From Acidobacteriota bacterium (GTDB lineage Bacteria; Acidobacteriota; Terriglobia; Bryobacterales; Bryobacteraceae): 64,000 bases of DNA. Under the pieces are notes generated by a model that searched no databases, was not told the origin of the DNA, and saw only the letters and a program-made list of their open reading frames with translations. The stretch covers positions 62,001 to 126,000 of the forward strand of contig JACTMJ010000021.1 of NCBI GenBank assembly GCA_014584705.1. The letters run 5' to 3'. Numbering within the stretch: position 1 is the first letter of the stretch; each line of letters begins with the position of its first letter. Shown here piece after piece: positions 42,112 to 51,157 of this stretch. The position numbers and the translations under genes were made by a program.

Positions 42112-42800
42112 TTCCTCCGTTCCCAGTGTATTTGTTCGATGTGGACGGCACCTTGCTGGAATCCGCCCCGGATATCGTGGGGGCGACCCGGCAGGTGCTG
42201 GCCGCGCATGGCGCGCCGCCGCTCAGCTTCAGCTACCTCTCCTCATTCATCGGCAAGCAATTGCGCGAGCTGTTTGTGGAAGTATTTCCGGATGCTTCAG
42301 ACGAGTTCGTGGAGCAATTGACGCAGGAGTATCGGGAGACCTATTGGGCGCGCGAGCATGCCTCCACGAAGCCCTATCCCGGGGTGCTCGAAGGCATCCG
42401 CGCGCTGGGCGGGCGCAAGGGCACCGCCACCACCAAGAGCACCGCGACGACGCGCGTCGTTCTCACGAAGTTCGGCTTGATTGACTGCTTCGCGCACGTA
42501 CAGGGAACGGACGGGTTCCCGGCCAAGCCGCACCCGGATGTGATCTGGCGAGCGCTCGACGGCTTGGGCGCTCAACCCGAAGATTGCCTGTTCGTCGGGG
42601 ATTCGACCTCGGATATGGCCGCCGGGCGCGCGGCCGGAGTACGCATCTGCGCCGTGGATTACGGCTATGGCAACCACGAGGAGATGCGACGCTACGAACC
42701 GGACTACTGGATCAGCGACCTGCGCGAATTGAGCGCCTCAACGCATGGGGTGCAAGTCGAGGCGCCGCCCTCCACAACCGCTGCTAGTAGGCGATCTTAG
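42108..42800 (+). CDS. gph: HAD hydrolase, phosphoglycolate phosphatase-like
   Basis: 230 residues starting with GTG 42108, which overlaps the ftsH stop. HAD motifs: [26 protein letters not shown] (motif II region) and [22 protein letters not shown]. Phosphoglycolate phosphatase is the best guess, and the product glycolate would feed GlcEF (about 16-18.5 kb). Other small phosphomonoesters are possible. The 3' end overlaps the converging Asp-box gene by 17 bp. Confidence 0.8.
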
Positions 42801-43992
42801 GATCCGCCTCGACCGGCTTGTTCGGATACAGTTTGTCCAGCAGCGAATACTTCAAATCTCCCGGATACCAGATCGTTGAGCCGATGTAGCGCTCCGGGCT
42901 CTTCGCATCCGTGTAGTAGTAGATGGCCTGGAGATTTCCGTCGGTCCGCAGCAGGGTGCGAACGTAGCCGAGATCCCAGGATGCGCCGTCGGTGCGAATG
43001 CGCAATTCCGGTCCCCACGTCTTGCCGAAGTCTTCGCTGATCTTCGCGCGGATGCCATAAGGTTTCACGCGGCATCCATAGGTCAGCACCACACGCCCGT
43101 CAGGGATGCGCACCAAGCTGGGTGGATTGCCGCCCATTGCGGTCACCACATTGCCCAGGGATTCCCAGTTCATCCCCATATCCTGCGACTCGAACAGTTC
43201 CAGGTTCACCCGGTGCCGCACCGCCGTCAGCAAACGCGTGCCATAGGTGCGGACCGTGGACGGCATGATCGAATACTCGCCCGGTGGCGGCTCCATGCCA
43301 ATGGTCCCGTGTACCGCCCAGGTCTTGCCGCCGTCCTTCGTGCGCAACACCACGGGCATCCCTTCCTTGCGGTCGCTCTTGGGAACGGAGACGAACAAAA
43401 GCAGATCGTGTTTCCCAAGAACGATGTAGTCTGTTCGCGCGGCCATTCCCCCGTAGCGGTTATCGGGAATCGCGAAGGGACCTTCCCAATTGTGGCCCTT
43501 GTCATAGCTGTAGTAGAACCGCGAGGGGCCTGTGTTTACGTCCAGCATCCGGGCCGTGAGGGCGAAACCGGGGTGAGTAAAATCGATTCCGCCGGGGCAA
43601 GCCGTGACCGCTTTTCCACCAGGCCCAACAGGAACATCCGCCACCCTGGTACCAGGCGGAGGTTGGAGCGACGCGGGCGTTTCGATCGTCCAGGTATCGC
43701 CGTCGTCCAGGCTGCGGGCGAGGACATGCTTCGCCGGCTTGGTGTAGTCGATGGCGTGGCCCTGCTCCGTCTGCTTGAAAGAACCAACCTCAAACCCGAC
43801 CAGGAATTCCTTGCCCCATTGCCAGGCGCCATGGTTGGCCGGCCAGCCGGCAAACATGCCAGGTTCGCGGTAAATTTCAAGGTTCCTGACGACATCGGGC
43901 GGGCGCTCCGCCTGCGCGACGGAAGGGCGTGCACCCAGTAGAAGGCCTGCCCCGCCCAGCAATGTCTGTCCAAACTGCTTTCTCGTAATCAT
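42784..43992 (-). CDS. Exported Asp-box (BNR) sialidase-like protein
   Basis: 402 residues from ATG 43992; ATG 44004 also possible. A twin-arginine-like start MITRKQFGQTLLGGAG precedes a six-bladed-propeller type domain with five Asp-boxes of the form S/T-x-D-x-G-x-x-W: SLDDGDTW, SYDKGHNW, TKDGGKTW, SQDMGMNW, SEDFGKTW. This pattern is typical of sialidases and related exo-glycosidases. The catalytic Arg triad was not verified, so hydrolysis of sialic acid is not certain. It sits at the left border of the IclR-linked sugar locus. Confidence 0.8.
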   Translation of the reverse strand: MITRKQFGQTLLGGAGLLLGARPSVAQAERPPDVVRNLEIYREPGMFAGWPANHGAWQWGKEFLVGFEVGSFKQTEQGHAIDYTKPAKHVLARSLDDGDTWTIETPASLQPPPGTRVADVPVGPGGKAVTACPGGIDFTHPGFALTARMLDVNTGPSRFYYSYDKGHNWEGPFAIPDNRYGGMAARTDYIVLGKHDLLLFVSVPKSDRKEGMPVVLRTKDGGKTWAVHGTIGMEPPPGEYSIMPSTVRTYGTRLLTAVRHRVNLELFESQDMGMNWESLGNVVTAMGGNPPSLVRIPDGRVVLTYGCRVKPYGIRAKISEDFGKTWGPELRIRTDGASWDLGYVRTLLRTDGNLQAIYYYTDAKSPERYIGSTIWYPGDLKYSLLDKLYPNKPVEADPKIAY

Positions 43993-44202
43993 CGCTTCTT
44001 TCATCGTACCCGTGCAGACGAGATTTCGCCTGAAAGTGTAGACGCGGGCGGGCTCCAAAAGGTTGACTACGGGTTCCCCCGTCGGGTTCGCGCGCGAATC
44101 CAAGCGAAGTTTGGGACGCGCACATGCCCGTGCAGCTTGATTCCTGAATGCACCCGGCCCGGCCAGGAACCTCGAGGATGCCGCATGCGGCTAAACCCAT
44201 CT

Positions 44203-44220
44203 CTTCCAGCTAATCGGACT
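44203..44220. promoter_or_regulatory. Candidate IclR operator, site A (GH2 gene)
   Basis: CTTCCA-GCTAAT-CGGACT, a degenerate form of ATTCCA-N6-TGGAAT (left arm 5/6, right arm 4/6). It ends 62 bp upstream of the GH2 start codon and 25 bp upstream of the expected -35 position (TTCTCT 44246-44251, 17 bp, GATAGT 44269-44274). Confidence 0.45.
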
Positions 44221-44282
44221 GACGGCCTGATTGTTCCAGCCGTGATTCTCTCTTGTCGCAAATCGTGTGATAGTTCTGCTAC

Positions 44283-47060
44283 ATGAGCCTAAACCGACTC
44301 ACGCGCCTGCTGGCACTGATATTGTGCTGCGGCTGCTTCTTTACGCTGCACGGCCAGCCCCCGAAACGCGAACAGATCGATCTCAACGGCACCTGGGAGT
44401 TCCGGCTGGATCCGAACTCAGCGGGCGAAGCCGGCGGCTGGGCTTCCGGCCGTGAACGATTCGCGGAGAGCATCCGGGTTCCCGGCGCCTGGCAGGCCCA
44501 GGGCTTTGGCAAGCCATCCGGGGTGCTGCGTCACGACTACTCTGGTAAGGCCTGGTATCGGCGCGAGATTGCGGTCCCGGGCAGTTGGAAAGGGCGCTCC
44601 ATTTCGTTGCGCGTGGGTGGTGTGCTGCGGCGGGCCAAGTTCTTCGTCAACGGAGAAGCAGCGGGAGAGCATGATGGCTTCAGCACGCCCTTTTCCATCG
44701 ATGTCACCAAGCACATTCACCCCGGTGCTACGAACACACTCGTCTTCCTGGTGGAGAATCCCGCCAATCCAATTGAGGAATCACCCGACAAGCAAAAGGC
44801 CACCGAGCCCACGGGCATGATCAACTACATCGGGAACTGGGGTGGCATCTACGGAAAAGTGGAGTTAGAGGCTACCTCACCCGCGTGGATGGACGAGGTA
44901 TCGATCGCGCCGGAAATTCAGAACCGGCAGGCTCACTTCAAGATCAAGATCAGAAGCGCCGAATCCGGATCGCCATATCCGGCTCGCGTGGAAGCAGAAG
45001 TGGACCAGTTCCGGGGATCTGCGGACGTGACCGTGCAGCCTGAAGGAGAAGCGGTGGCGGAGTTTGTGGTCAAGATGCCCGGCGCGCGGCTCTGGTCTCC
45101 CGATGCTCCGCACCTGTACACAGCGAAACTCCGGCTGGTGATCGGTGGAGAGGAACGGGATCTCATCGGGGAGCGATTCGGCATGCGCGAGATCACGACC
45201 AATGGGAACCAACTCCTGCTGAATGGAAAGCCCTTCTACCTGCGCGGCTTCGGCGATGACAACGTCGAAGTGCTCAGCGGTGTACCGCCCGCATCCAAGG
45301 AAGTCTATCTGGAACGGTTGCGCCTCGCCAAAAGCTACGGATTCAATGGAGTCCGCTTCCATTCGATGACCCCCGTGCGCGAATACTTCGAAGCCGCCGA
45401 CGAGGCGGGAATCCTGGTGATGGCGGAACTCCCCGCGTCCTATACCATGTACGTTCTTCCGCACAAGCAGTTCCTGCGGAAGGAACTGGAGCGCATCCTT
45501 CGCATCCATCGCAATCATCCGTCATTTCTTTCGCTGGCTTTCGGCAACGAGTTCAATCTTGGATGGCTGCCGGATGAAGCCAGGCGAACGGAGTTCCTCG
45601 AAACCGTCTCCGATTTCTACGGGCTTGCAAAGTCGATCGACCCGCACCGGCTGATCCTCTCTAACGACGGCTATGTGATGCGCCCAACCGATATGGTGAG
45701 TTTGTTTGAGAACCCGCCTGGCGACGTTCCGGCGGTCCGCCACGAGTTCGGCAGCTACTATTGCTCGCTCCCGGACATCACGCTGATCGATCAGTTCACG
45801 GGCGTCATGAGTCCTGAATGGCTCATCGAGAAGAAGCAATGGGTGGAGACGAGCGGATTGGCCGCGGAGTATCCTTCCTTCCTGGAGCATTCGCAACGTC
45901 TCCAGCAGATTGGCCGCAAATATCAGATTGAGCGTGCCCGCCGCCTTCAGGACTTTACCGGCTACCACTACTGGCTGATCACGGACTACCCCGGCGGCAC
46001 GGGTGAAGGCGACTCCTGGGAAGAGGGCTGGTTCAACTACTTCTGGCAACCAAAGGGCGTGCAGCCGGAAGAGGGGCGGGAGTTGAACAGCGCGGTTCTG
46101 TTGATGATCGACCCCGGCATCGACGACCGCACCATGTGGAACGATTCCCGGAAGCGCATCCGGGTGCATGTTTCGAATTACGGCAGCGGCGACATCACGA
46201 ACGGCGTTGTGAACTGGAAGCTGCTTTCGAGTGGAAAGCAGCTATCCGGAGGCACACTGGCCGGAGTTCAGGTTCCCCTCGGCGTGGTGCGCGGAATCGG
46301 TGAGATCGTCCTGGACCCCGTGGAGATGGGCCATGCCTCCCGCCTCCAACTCGTGCTCGAGTTGAAGAGCGGGGATGCCACCTATACCAACCGCTGGAAC
46401 TTCTGGGTGTTTCCCAGGAAGGATCGCCTCAAGCAATCGGCGGCCCCGGTCTTTTCGAATGTGAGGTCGGCGGAACTCAGCCGCCTCTACCCCTTCGTCC
46501 GGCAGTGGACCGGAGAAGCAGATCCTAACTCCTTGCTGATCACCTCCCGCCTGGATGCAGCCGCGAGTGAGTTTCTCCAGGCGGGCGGCAGGGTTTGGTT
46601 GATGGCCGGCCGCGAGCAGTTCGAGCGCAGCGGAGACGCCACCTTCCTGCCGGCGTCGGGCGGAGCACAGGGGACCTTTCTGAGTGACCACCCCGCGTTG
46701 GCTGGCTTCCCCCACGACGGCTTCTGCGATCTCCAGTTCTTCAACCTGCTCGAGGGCGCCTGGAACTTCCCCCTCGATCGCTGGCCAACATCGCTGCGCC
46801 CGATCGTGGGTTCGGTTCGAACCACATCGTCGTTCCTCAGCAAGCACAAAGCGCTCTCGAAGACCGGCTACATCTTCGAGGTGAAATCCGAAAAAGGGCG
46901 GCTGCTCGTGACCACGCTGCGCCTCCGCGAGCATCTCGACGAAGCCTATCCCGAAGCTGTGTACCTGTTCGACCGACTGCTGCGCTACGCTTCCGGGCCC
47001 GGCTTTCAGCCCGCTACGGAAGCGAGTGCGGACCTGATCCGGCAGTTGCGCGCACGGTAG
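44283..47060 (+). CDS. Glycoside hydrolase family 2 (beta-galactosidase/glucuronidase-like)
   Basis: 925 residues with a signal peptide (TRLLALILCCGCFFTLHGQ). The sugar-binding sandwich (IDLNGTWEFRLDP, VPGAWQAQGFG, AWYRREIAVPGSWKG) and the barrel (NGKPFYLRGFGDDN) are clear. Catalytic acid/base is Glu423 in AFGNEFN, and the nucleophile is probably Glu488 in RHEFGSYY. The last 300 residues include a GATase-like segment (LFDRLLRYAS region). A GATAGT hexamer lies 8 bp before ATG 44283 with no Shine-Dalgarno, so the mRNA may be leaderless. Site A upstream suggests control by the local IclR protein. Confidence 0.9.
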   Translation: MSLNRLTRLLALILCCGCFFTLHGQPPKREQIDLNGTWEFRLDPNSAGEAGGWASGRERFAESIRVPGAWQAQGFGKPSGVLRHDYSGKAWYRREIAVPGSWKGRSISLRVGGVLRRAKFFVNGEAAGEHDGFSTPFSIDVTKHIHPGATNTLVFLVENPANPIEESPDKQKATEPTGMINYIGNWGGIYGKVELEATSPAWMDEVSIAPEIQNRQAHFKIKIRSAESGSPYPARVEAEVDQFRGSADVTVQPEGEAVAEFVVKMPGARLWSPDAPHLYTAKLRLVIGGEERDLIGERFGMREITTNGNQLLLNGKPFYLRGFGDDNVEVLSGVPPASKEVYLERLRLAKSYGFNGVRFHSMTPVREYFEAADEAGILVMAELPASYTMYVLPHKQFLRKELERILRIHRNHPSFLSLAFGNEFNLGWLPDEARRTEFLETVSDFYGLAKSIDPHRLILSNDGYVMRPTDMVSLFENPPGDVPAVRHEFGSYYCSLPDITLIDQFTGVMSPEWLIEKKQWVETSGLAAEYPSFLEHSQRLQQIGRKYQIERARRLQDFTGYHYWLITDYPGGTGEGDSWEEGWFNYFWQPKGVQPEEGRELNSAVLLMIDPGIDDRTMWNDSRKRIRVHVSNYGSGDITNGVVNWKLLSSGKQLSGGTLAGVQVPLGVVRGIGEIVLDPVEMGHASRLQLVLELKSGDATYTNRWNFWVFPRKDRLKQSAAPVFSNVRSAELSRLYPFVRQWTGEADPNSLLITSRLDAAASEFLQAGGRVWLMAGREQFERSGDATFLPASGGAQGTFLSDHPALAGFPHDGFCDLQFFNLLEGAWNFPLDRWPTSLRPIVGSVRTTSSFLSKHKALSKTGYIFEVKSEKGRLLVTTLRLREHLDEAYPEAVYLFDRLLRYASGPGFQPATEASADLIRQLRAR

Positions 47061-47069
47061 CGCACGCCG

Positions 47070-47089
47070 GATTCCATTCTGTTGGAATC
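47070..47089. promoter_or_regulatory. Candidate IclR operator, site B (SDR operon)
   Basis: GATTCCA-TTCTGT-TGGAATC, a perfect inverted repeat with 7-bp arms. It ends 66 bp upstream of the SDR start and 25 bp before a consensus -35 TTGACA (47115-47120); AACAAT (47139-47144) is a possible -10. This is the best of the six sites. TGGAA/TTCCA half-sites are typical of IclR-family operators. Confidence 0.65.
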
Positions 47090-47155
47090 TTCCCGAACGG
47101 CTCGCGCGGCGTTGTTGACACCAACCGGCAACCCTGCGAACAATGGGCATCATCC

Positions 47156-47905
47156 ATGCAACGGCTCGCAAACAGGGTATCCATCGTCTCCGGGGCGGCT
47201 CACGGAATCGGCCGCGCCATCGCGGAAGCCTTCGCCGCGGAAGGCGCGCACGTCGTGCTTGCGGATGTCGATTCCACGGAGGGCGAGAACACGGCTGCCT
47301 CGATCCGGGAGATGGGGCACTCCGCCATCTTCGTTCAATGTGACGTGACCGCCACGGCGGAGGTCGAGGCGTGTGTACGCCGCGGCGTCGAGTGGAGGGG
47401 TCCCGTGGAGATTCTCTGCAACAACGCCGCCTATCTCGGAGACTTTCATGGTGCGCTCGACGCTACGGACGAGGAGTGGCAGCGGTGCATCCAGGTGGCG
47501 CTCATGGGAACGCATCGCTTCACCCAGGCGGTTCTCCCTTCGATGATTCAGCGCGAGCAAGGCTCCATTGTGAATATCGCGTCCGTGCAGGCGCTGGCCG
47601 GGTGCCCCACTTCGGTGGCGTACACGGCGACAAAGAGCGCCATCCTCGGCGTTACTCTCAGCGCCGCGTATGACTATGGTCCGAAGAATATTCGCGTGAA
47701 TGCAATCTGCCCCGGGCCGATTCAGACCCGGATCTCCCCGAAACCCAGAGACCCCGCGTACATCTGGCAATGCGAGCAGACGATGCTGCACCGCGTCGGC
47801 TACCCCAGGGAAGTCGCCGCCGCCGCCGTCTTTCTTGCCTCCGACGAGGCATCCTACATTACCGGGATCAGCCTCCCAGTCGATGGCGGCTGGGCTGCCA
47901 AGTAG
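47156..47905 (+). CDS. Short-chain dehydrogenase/reductase
   Basis: 249 residues. NAD(P)-dependent classical SDR. Cofactor motif SGAAHGIGRAIAEAF, Asp in VVLADVDS (favours NAD), NNAA, catalytic Ser in NIASVQALAG, YTATK active site, and VNAICPGPIQTR. In this operon it is the natural candidate for sugar oxidation to a lactone, for instance of a deoxysugar such as fucose, but the substrate is not shown by sequence. First gene behind the perfect operator B. Confidence 0.9.
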   Translation: MQRLANRVSIVSGAAHGIGRAIAEAFAAEGAHVVLADVDSTEGENTAASIREMGHSAIFVQCDVTATAEVEACVRRGVEWRGPVEILCNNAAYLGDFHGALDATDEEWQRCIQVALMGTHRFTQAVLPSMIQREQGSIVNIASVQALAGCPTSVAYTATKSAILGVTLSAAYDYGPKNIRVNAICPGPIQTRISPKPRDPAYIWQCEQTMLHRVGYPREVAAAAVFLASDEASYITGISLPVDGGWAAK

Positions 47906-47920
47906 AGCCGTCGGCTGGAG

Positions 47921-47938
47921 AATCCAGTTGGCTGGATT
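47921..47938. promoter_or_regulatory. Candidate IclR operator, site C (cyclase gene)
   Basis: AATCCA-GTTGGC-TGGATT, a perfect inverted repeat with 6-bp arms and the same 6-bp spacing as site B. It ends 63 bp upstream of the cyclase start. TAGAAT (47989-47994) is a good -10 lying 7 bp before the ATG; the -35 position 17 bp upstream is poor and carries another repeat, GATTC-GGCTG-GAATC (47966-47980). Confidence 0.55.
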
Positions 47939-48001
47939 TCGCGTGGAGCGCTCCGCGGCTCCCATGATTCGGCTGGAATCTGGAGCGATAGAATTGGGAC
48001 G

Positions 48002-48679
48002 ATGCTGATTAGCCTGTCGTACCCGCTTTCTTCATCCACGCCGTTCTACGATGGCCTGCAGAAGCCGCGCATTGATCCGCTCTATCAGCTCTCCAAAGGG
48101 GACGTCTGCAATTCGTCCTACTTCACGACAAGCAACCACTGCGGCACCCATGTCGATGCGCCGAACCACTTCAATCCGTCGGGACGTAAGATTGCCGACT
48201 TCAGCCCCGAGGAACTCGTCTTTGATGACGTGCGGGAGTACCGGCTTCCTCTCGCGCCGTCGGAACTCATCGAGGCCCGCCACTTCGACGCACTTGGCTC
48301 TTCTTACGAGCCCTGCAAGGCACTCATTCTGCGTTCCGGCTATGGCATCTACAGAACGAAGAACCCGCATGCGTATGTCCACGACAATCCCGGCTTCAGC
48401 AGGAGTGGTGCCGAGCGTCTGATGGAGCAGCTCCCGAATCTGAAAGCGCTCCTGGTCGACTTCCCTTCCATTTCCGCCACACGGCACGAGGCGGAGGGCG
48501 CGGAAGCCCATCGCGTCTTTCTCGGATGCCAGGGCTATGGGGAACGAACCATCCTGCTGGCCGAAGACTGTGCCATACCGGACCCGCTGCCCGGGATCGA
48601 GCGATTGTTCCTCGTTCCCTGGTTCGTTGAGGGTCTCGATAGCGCACCCTGCACCATCTGGGCGGAGACGAGCAAATGA
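48002..48679 (+). CDS. Cyclase-family metal hydrolase (kynurenine formamidase-like)
   Basis: 225 residues. The cyclase/KynB fold binds a metal through HxGTHxDxxxH, seen here as NHCGTHVDAPNHF. Members hydrolyse amide or lactone bonds. In a sugar-acid operon, lactone or N-formyl/acyl opening is more likely than kynurenine metabolism, since no other tryptophan gene is near. The stop overlaps the next start (ATGA). The TAGAAT box 7 bp before the ATG suggests a leaderless mRNA from its own promoter as well as read-through from the SDR gene. Confidence 0.88.
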   Translation: MLISLSYPLSSSTPFYDGLQKPRIDPLYQLSKGDVCNSSYFTTSNHCGTHVDAPNHFNPSGRKIADFSPEELVFDDVREYRLPLAPSELIEARHFDALGSSYEPCKALILRSGYGIYRTKNPHAYVHDNPGFSRSGAERLMEQLPNLKALLVDFPSISATRHEAEGAEAHRVFLGCQGYGERTILLAEDCAIPDPLPGIERLFLVPWFVEGLDSAPCTIWAETSK

Positions 48680-49740
48680 ACACGCCTGAACCCAGTATGA
48701 TTGTTTGTGCCCCCGGAGAGTTGGACCTCAGTTCCCCCGGCAAACGGCACTACCAGATTGCGTTTCCGCTGGATTCGAGTTGGGGATACTCTCTGTTGCC
48801 CTTCACGGTGATTCGGGGAACCCGCACCACCGGCTGCGCGGCGACCGCCGGAGGCGTTGTGGCCTTCGGCGGCACTCACGGAAATGAGTATGAGGGGCAG
48901 GTGGCCGTGAAGCAACTCTGCCAGGACTTAGAAGCGGACGCGATCCGCGGGACCGTCTTCCTGTTCCCCCAACTGAGTGAAAGCGCCTGCCGCGCACACA
49001 CCCGCTGCTCGCCGCTCGACGGCGTAAACATGAACCGCGCCTTCCCTGGCAAAGAGCGCGGCAGCATTAGCGAGCGCATCGCCAGTTTCGTGAAACGCGA
49101 GATCTTCCCGAGGGTGAATGTGGTGCTCGATCTGCACGCCGGAGGCAACGAGGCGGTGTTTCCCGTCTGCGCGTCAATCCATCGCGTGCCCGACCCACAA
49201 CAGCAGGAGGAGATGTTGCGCACCGCGGCGCTCTTCGATACGCCCTTCATCTTCCTGTACTCCCGGCAAATGGCTTCGGGCCTGCTCACCGACGAAGCGG
49301 AGGACGACGGCAAGATCGCCATCGGAGGCGAATTCGGCGCGGGAGAAACCGTGGACCCCAACGGCTTGCGGCATGCGCGCGAAGGCGTCCGCAATGTGCT
49401 GCGGTCGTATGGGATGCTCGACGAAGCTCCCCGGCGAGTTCGGCCGCCATCCGCCCGCCACCCTGTCCTGATCGAGGCTCCGAGCCTTCACGATTACATC
49501 GCCACCCCCATGGACGGCATCTGGGAACCCTGCGTCCTGCCGGGAGACACGGTGGAGGAAGGCCAGATCATCGGAAGAATTCACAACTTCACGAATCACG
49601 CGAGTCAGCCGCTTCCGGTGCTTTCTCACCGCGCGGGGACGGTGATCGCTCTTTACAGGGCTGCCGTGTGTCGCAAGGGCCTCACGCTCTATGTGGTGGG
49701 CGACGCACACCCGCTCGAACTCAAATGGGAACAGACATGA
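48676..49740 (+). CDS. Succinylglutamate desuccinylase/aspartoacylase family protein
   Basis: 354 residues, M14-type zinc hydrolase. The zinc ligands are in FGGTHGNEYEGQ (His and Glu) and LDLHAGGNE (His); the substrate Arg is in NMNRAFPG. The C-terminal beta domain reads PMDGIWEPCVLPGDTVEEGQIIG. These enzymes cut N-acyl groups from amino acids or related compounds. Joined by ATGA overlaps to both neighbours, so it must work with the dehydratase. The acylated substrate is unknown. Confidence 0.88.
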   Translation: MNTPEPSMIVCAPGELDLSSPGKRHYQIAFPLDSSWGYSLLPFTVIRGTRTTGCAATAGGVVAFGGTHGNEYEGQVAVKQLCQDLEADAIRGTVFLFPQLSESACRAHTRCSPLDGVNMNRAFPGKERGSISERIASFVKREIFPRVNVVLDLHAGGNEAVFPVCASIHRVPDPQQQEEMLRTAALFDTPFIFLYSRQMASGLLTDEAEDDGKIAIGGEFGAGETVDPNGLRHAREGVRNVLRSYGMLDEAPRRVRPPSARHPVLIEAPSLHDYIATPMDGIWEPCVLPGDTVEEGQIIGRIHNFTNHASQPLPVLSHRAGTVIALYRAAVCRKGLTLYVVGDAHPLELKWEQT

Positions 49741-50888
49741 AGATCGCCAAAGTCGAAGCGATGGTCTTGAAAAGCCCCGGACTCTACCAGAACCCGGAAG
49801 GCGCGGCGGAATCTCCAGGGCCTGCCTTTATGGGCCTGGTGAAAGTGACCACCGACAACGGCATCGTCGGCTATTCCGATATGGAAACCGCCGCGCCGGT
49901 GGCAAAGGCCGCTATCGAGGCACCCCAATGGAGCGAGGAGGGGCTGGAACTCTTCGAAGGCCTGGCGCGCCTCGTGGAGGGCGAGAATCCGCTCGAAACC
50001 GAACGGCTCTGGTACAAGATGTACCGGGGCAGCATTTACTATGGCCGCCGCGGTGTGGCGATCCAGGCGATCTCGGCGATCGACATCGCGCTCTGGGATA
50101 TCGCCGGCAAAGTCTACCAGCAGCCGATTCATATTCTGCTGGGTGCCAAATGGAGGGAGCGCGTCCGGGCGTACGCCAGCACGCTGTTTCGCAAGACGCC
50201 GGACGATATGCGGGAAGCCACCCGGCACTACGTGGGGCTCGGATTTACCGCCGTCAAGTTTGGCTGGGGCGGGTTCGGTGAGGATCTGGCGAGGGATCTT
50301 TCGTTGCTGGAAGCCGCGCGAGAAGAACTTGGAGATCAGCGCGATTTGCTGGTGGATACCGGATGGCTGGTGGAGCGAACGGCGAAAGAGGCGATCCAGC
50401 TTGTTAAGGCCATGGCCCCCTATCGCCCCTATCTGGTGGAGGAACCGTTGCACCCGGAGCACTACGATAGCTACCGGCAATTGGCGGAGAATGTCGACAC
50501 GCTGATCGCCTGCGGGGAGCAGGAGGCGACCGAGTGGGGATTCCGCGAGCTGATCGAGCGCGGCAAAGTGGATGTGCTTCAGCCCGACCTTACGCGCTGC
50601 GGCGGGCTCACGGCGGCCCGGAGAATCGTCCACATGGCCGAGCGCGCCAACATCCTGGTGATTCCACACTCCTGGTGCTCAGACCTGCTCACGGCGGCTT
50701 CCCTGCACCTCACCGCGTATATGCGCCGCGCGCCGTTCGTGGAGTTCAACACGTCTACCGGCCCTTTGAGCAGGGACCTCTCGCTGAATCCGATTCAACT
50801 GCGAGACGGCTATCTGGATGTTCCCGACGGGCCAGGTTTAGGGGTCGAGGTGAACGAGGAAGCGGTCGCGCGATACCGCATTGCGTAA
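49737..50888 (+). CDS. Mandelate racemase/muconate lactonising family sugar-acid dehydratase
   Basis: 383 residues from ATG 49737, overlapping the previous stop. Enolase superfamily barrel: base Lys in AVKFGWGGFG, metal ligands in LLVDTGW (Asp), LVEEPL (Glu) and CGEQEAT (Glu), then QPDLTRCGG and the His of IPHSWCSDL forming the His-Asp dyad of the mandelate-racemase subgroup. Such enzymes dehydrate acid sugars (fuconate, rhamnonate, galactonate) to 2-keto-3-deoxy acids. It converges with the opposing operon carrying a lactonase and an aldolase candidate. Confidence 0.88.
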   Translation: MKIAKVEAMVLKSPGLYQNPEGAAESPGPAFMGLVKVTTDNGIVGYSDMETAAPVAKAAIEAPQWSEEGLELFEGLARLVEGENPLETERLWYKMYRGSIYYGRRGVAIQAISAIDIALWDIAGKVYQQPIHILLGAKWRERVRAYASTLFRKTPDDMREATRHYVGLGFTAVKFGWGGFGEDLARDLSLLEAAREELGDQRDLLVDTGWLVERTAKEAIQLVKAMAPYRPYLVEEPLHPEHYDSYRQLAENVDTLIACGEQEATEWGFRELIERGKVDVLQPDLTRCGGLTAARRIVHMAERANILVIPHSWCSDLLTAASLHLTAYMRRAPFVEFNTSTGPLSRDLSLNPIQLRDGYLDVPDGPGLGVEVNEEAVARYRIA

Positions 50889-50924
50889 GCTTCCACCTGC
50901 GTTTCCAAGTCTCGGCGGAACGCC

Positions 50925-51152
50925 AAAGTACTCCTGCACGAAAAGCCGGATCATCCTTGGATGCAGTGCCCGCGGCTCCGCGAGCCGCTACTTCCACATG
51001 GGCTCCCCGGAGAGGCTGCCCTGGCCGAACGCCATCTTGTCGATCTCCAGCGGAGCGCCCGGCTTGCCAAAGTCCAGCGTCACCCTGGCGGAGCGAGGCT
51101 GGCCCCAGGCCACCGACAGACAAACGAGCAGGAGCAACGGGAGTGTCTTCAT
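50925..51152 (-). pseudogene. Remnant of a secreted glycosidase-like gene with an in-frame amber stop
   Basis: From ATG 51152, 5 bp behind the amidohydrolase stop, the frame encodes a signal peptide (MKTLPLLLLVCLSVAWGQ) and then DFGKPGAPLEIDKMAFGQGS and PMWK, followed by TAG at 50988-50990. The same frame continues after the stop with RALHPRMIRLFVQEYFG to about 50922. From memory, PMW...RALxPRxIRLFxQEYF is the conserved start of exported GH39-like (beta-xylosidase-type) enzymes of several hundred residues. The rest of such a gene is missing: the next 30 bp reach the end of the dehydratase gene. So this is a 5' relic, and at most a 54-residue exported peptide is made. Confidence 0.6.
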
Positions 51153-51157
51153 CGGAT

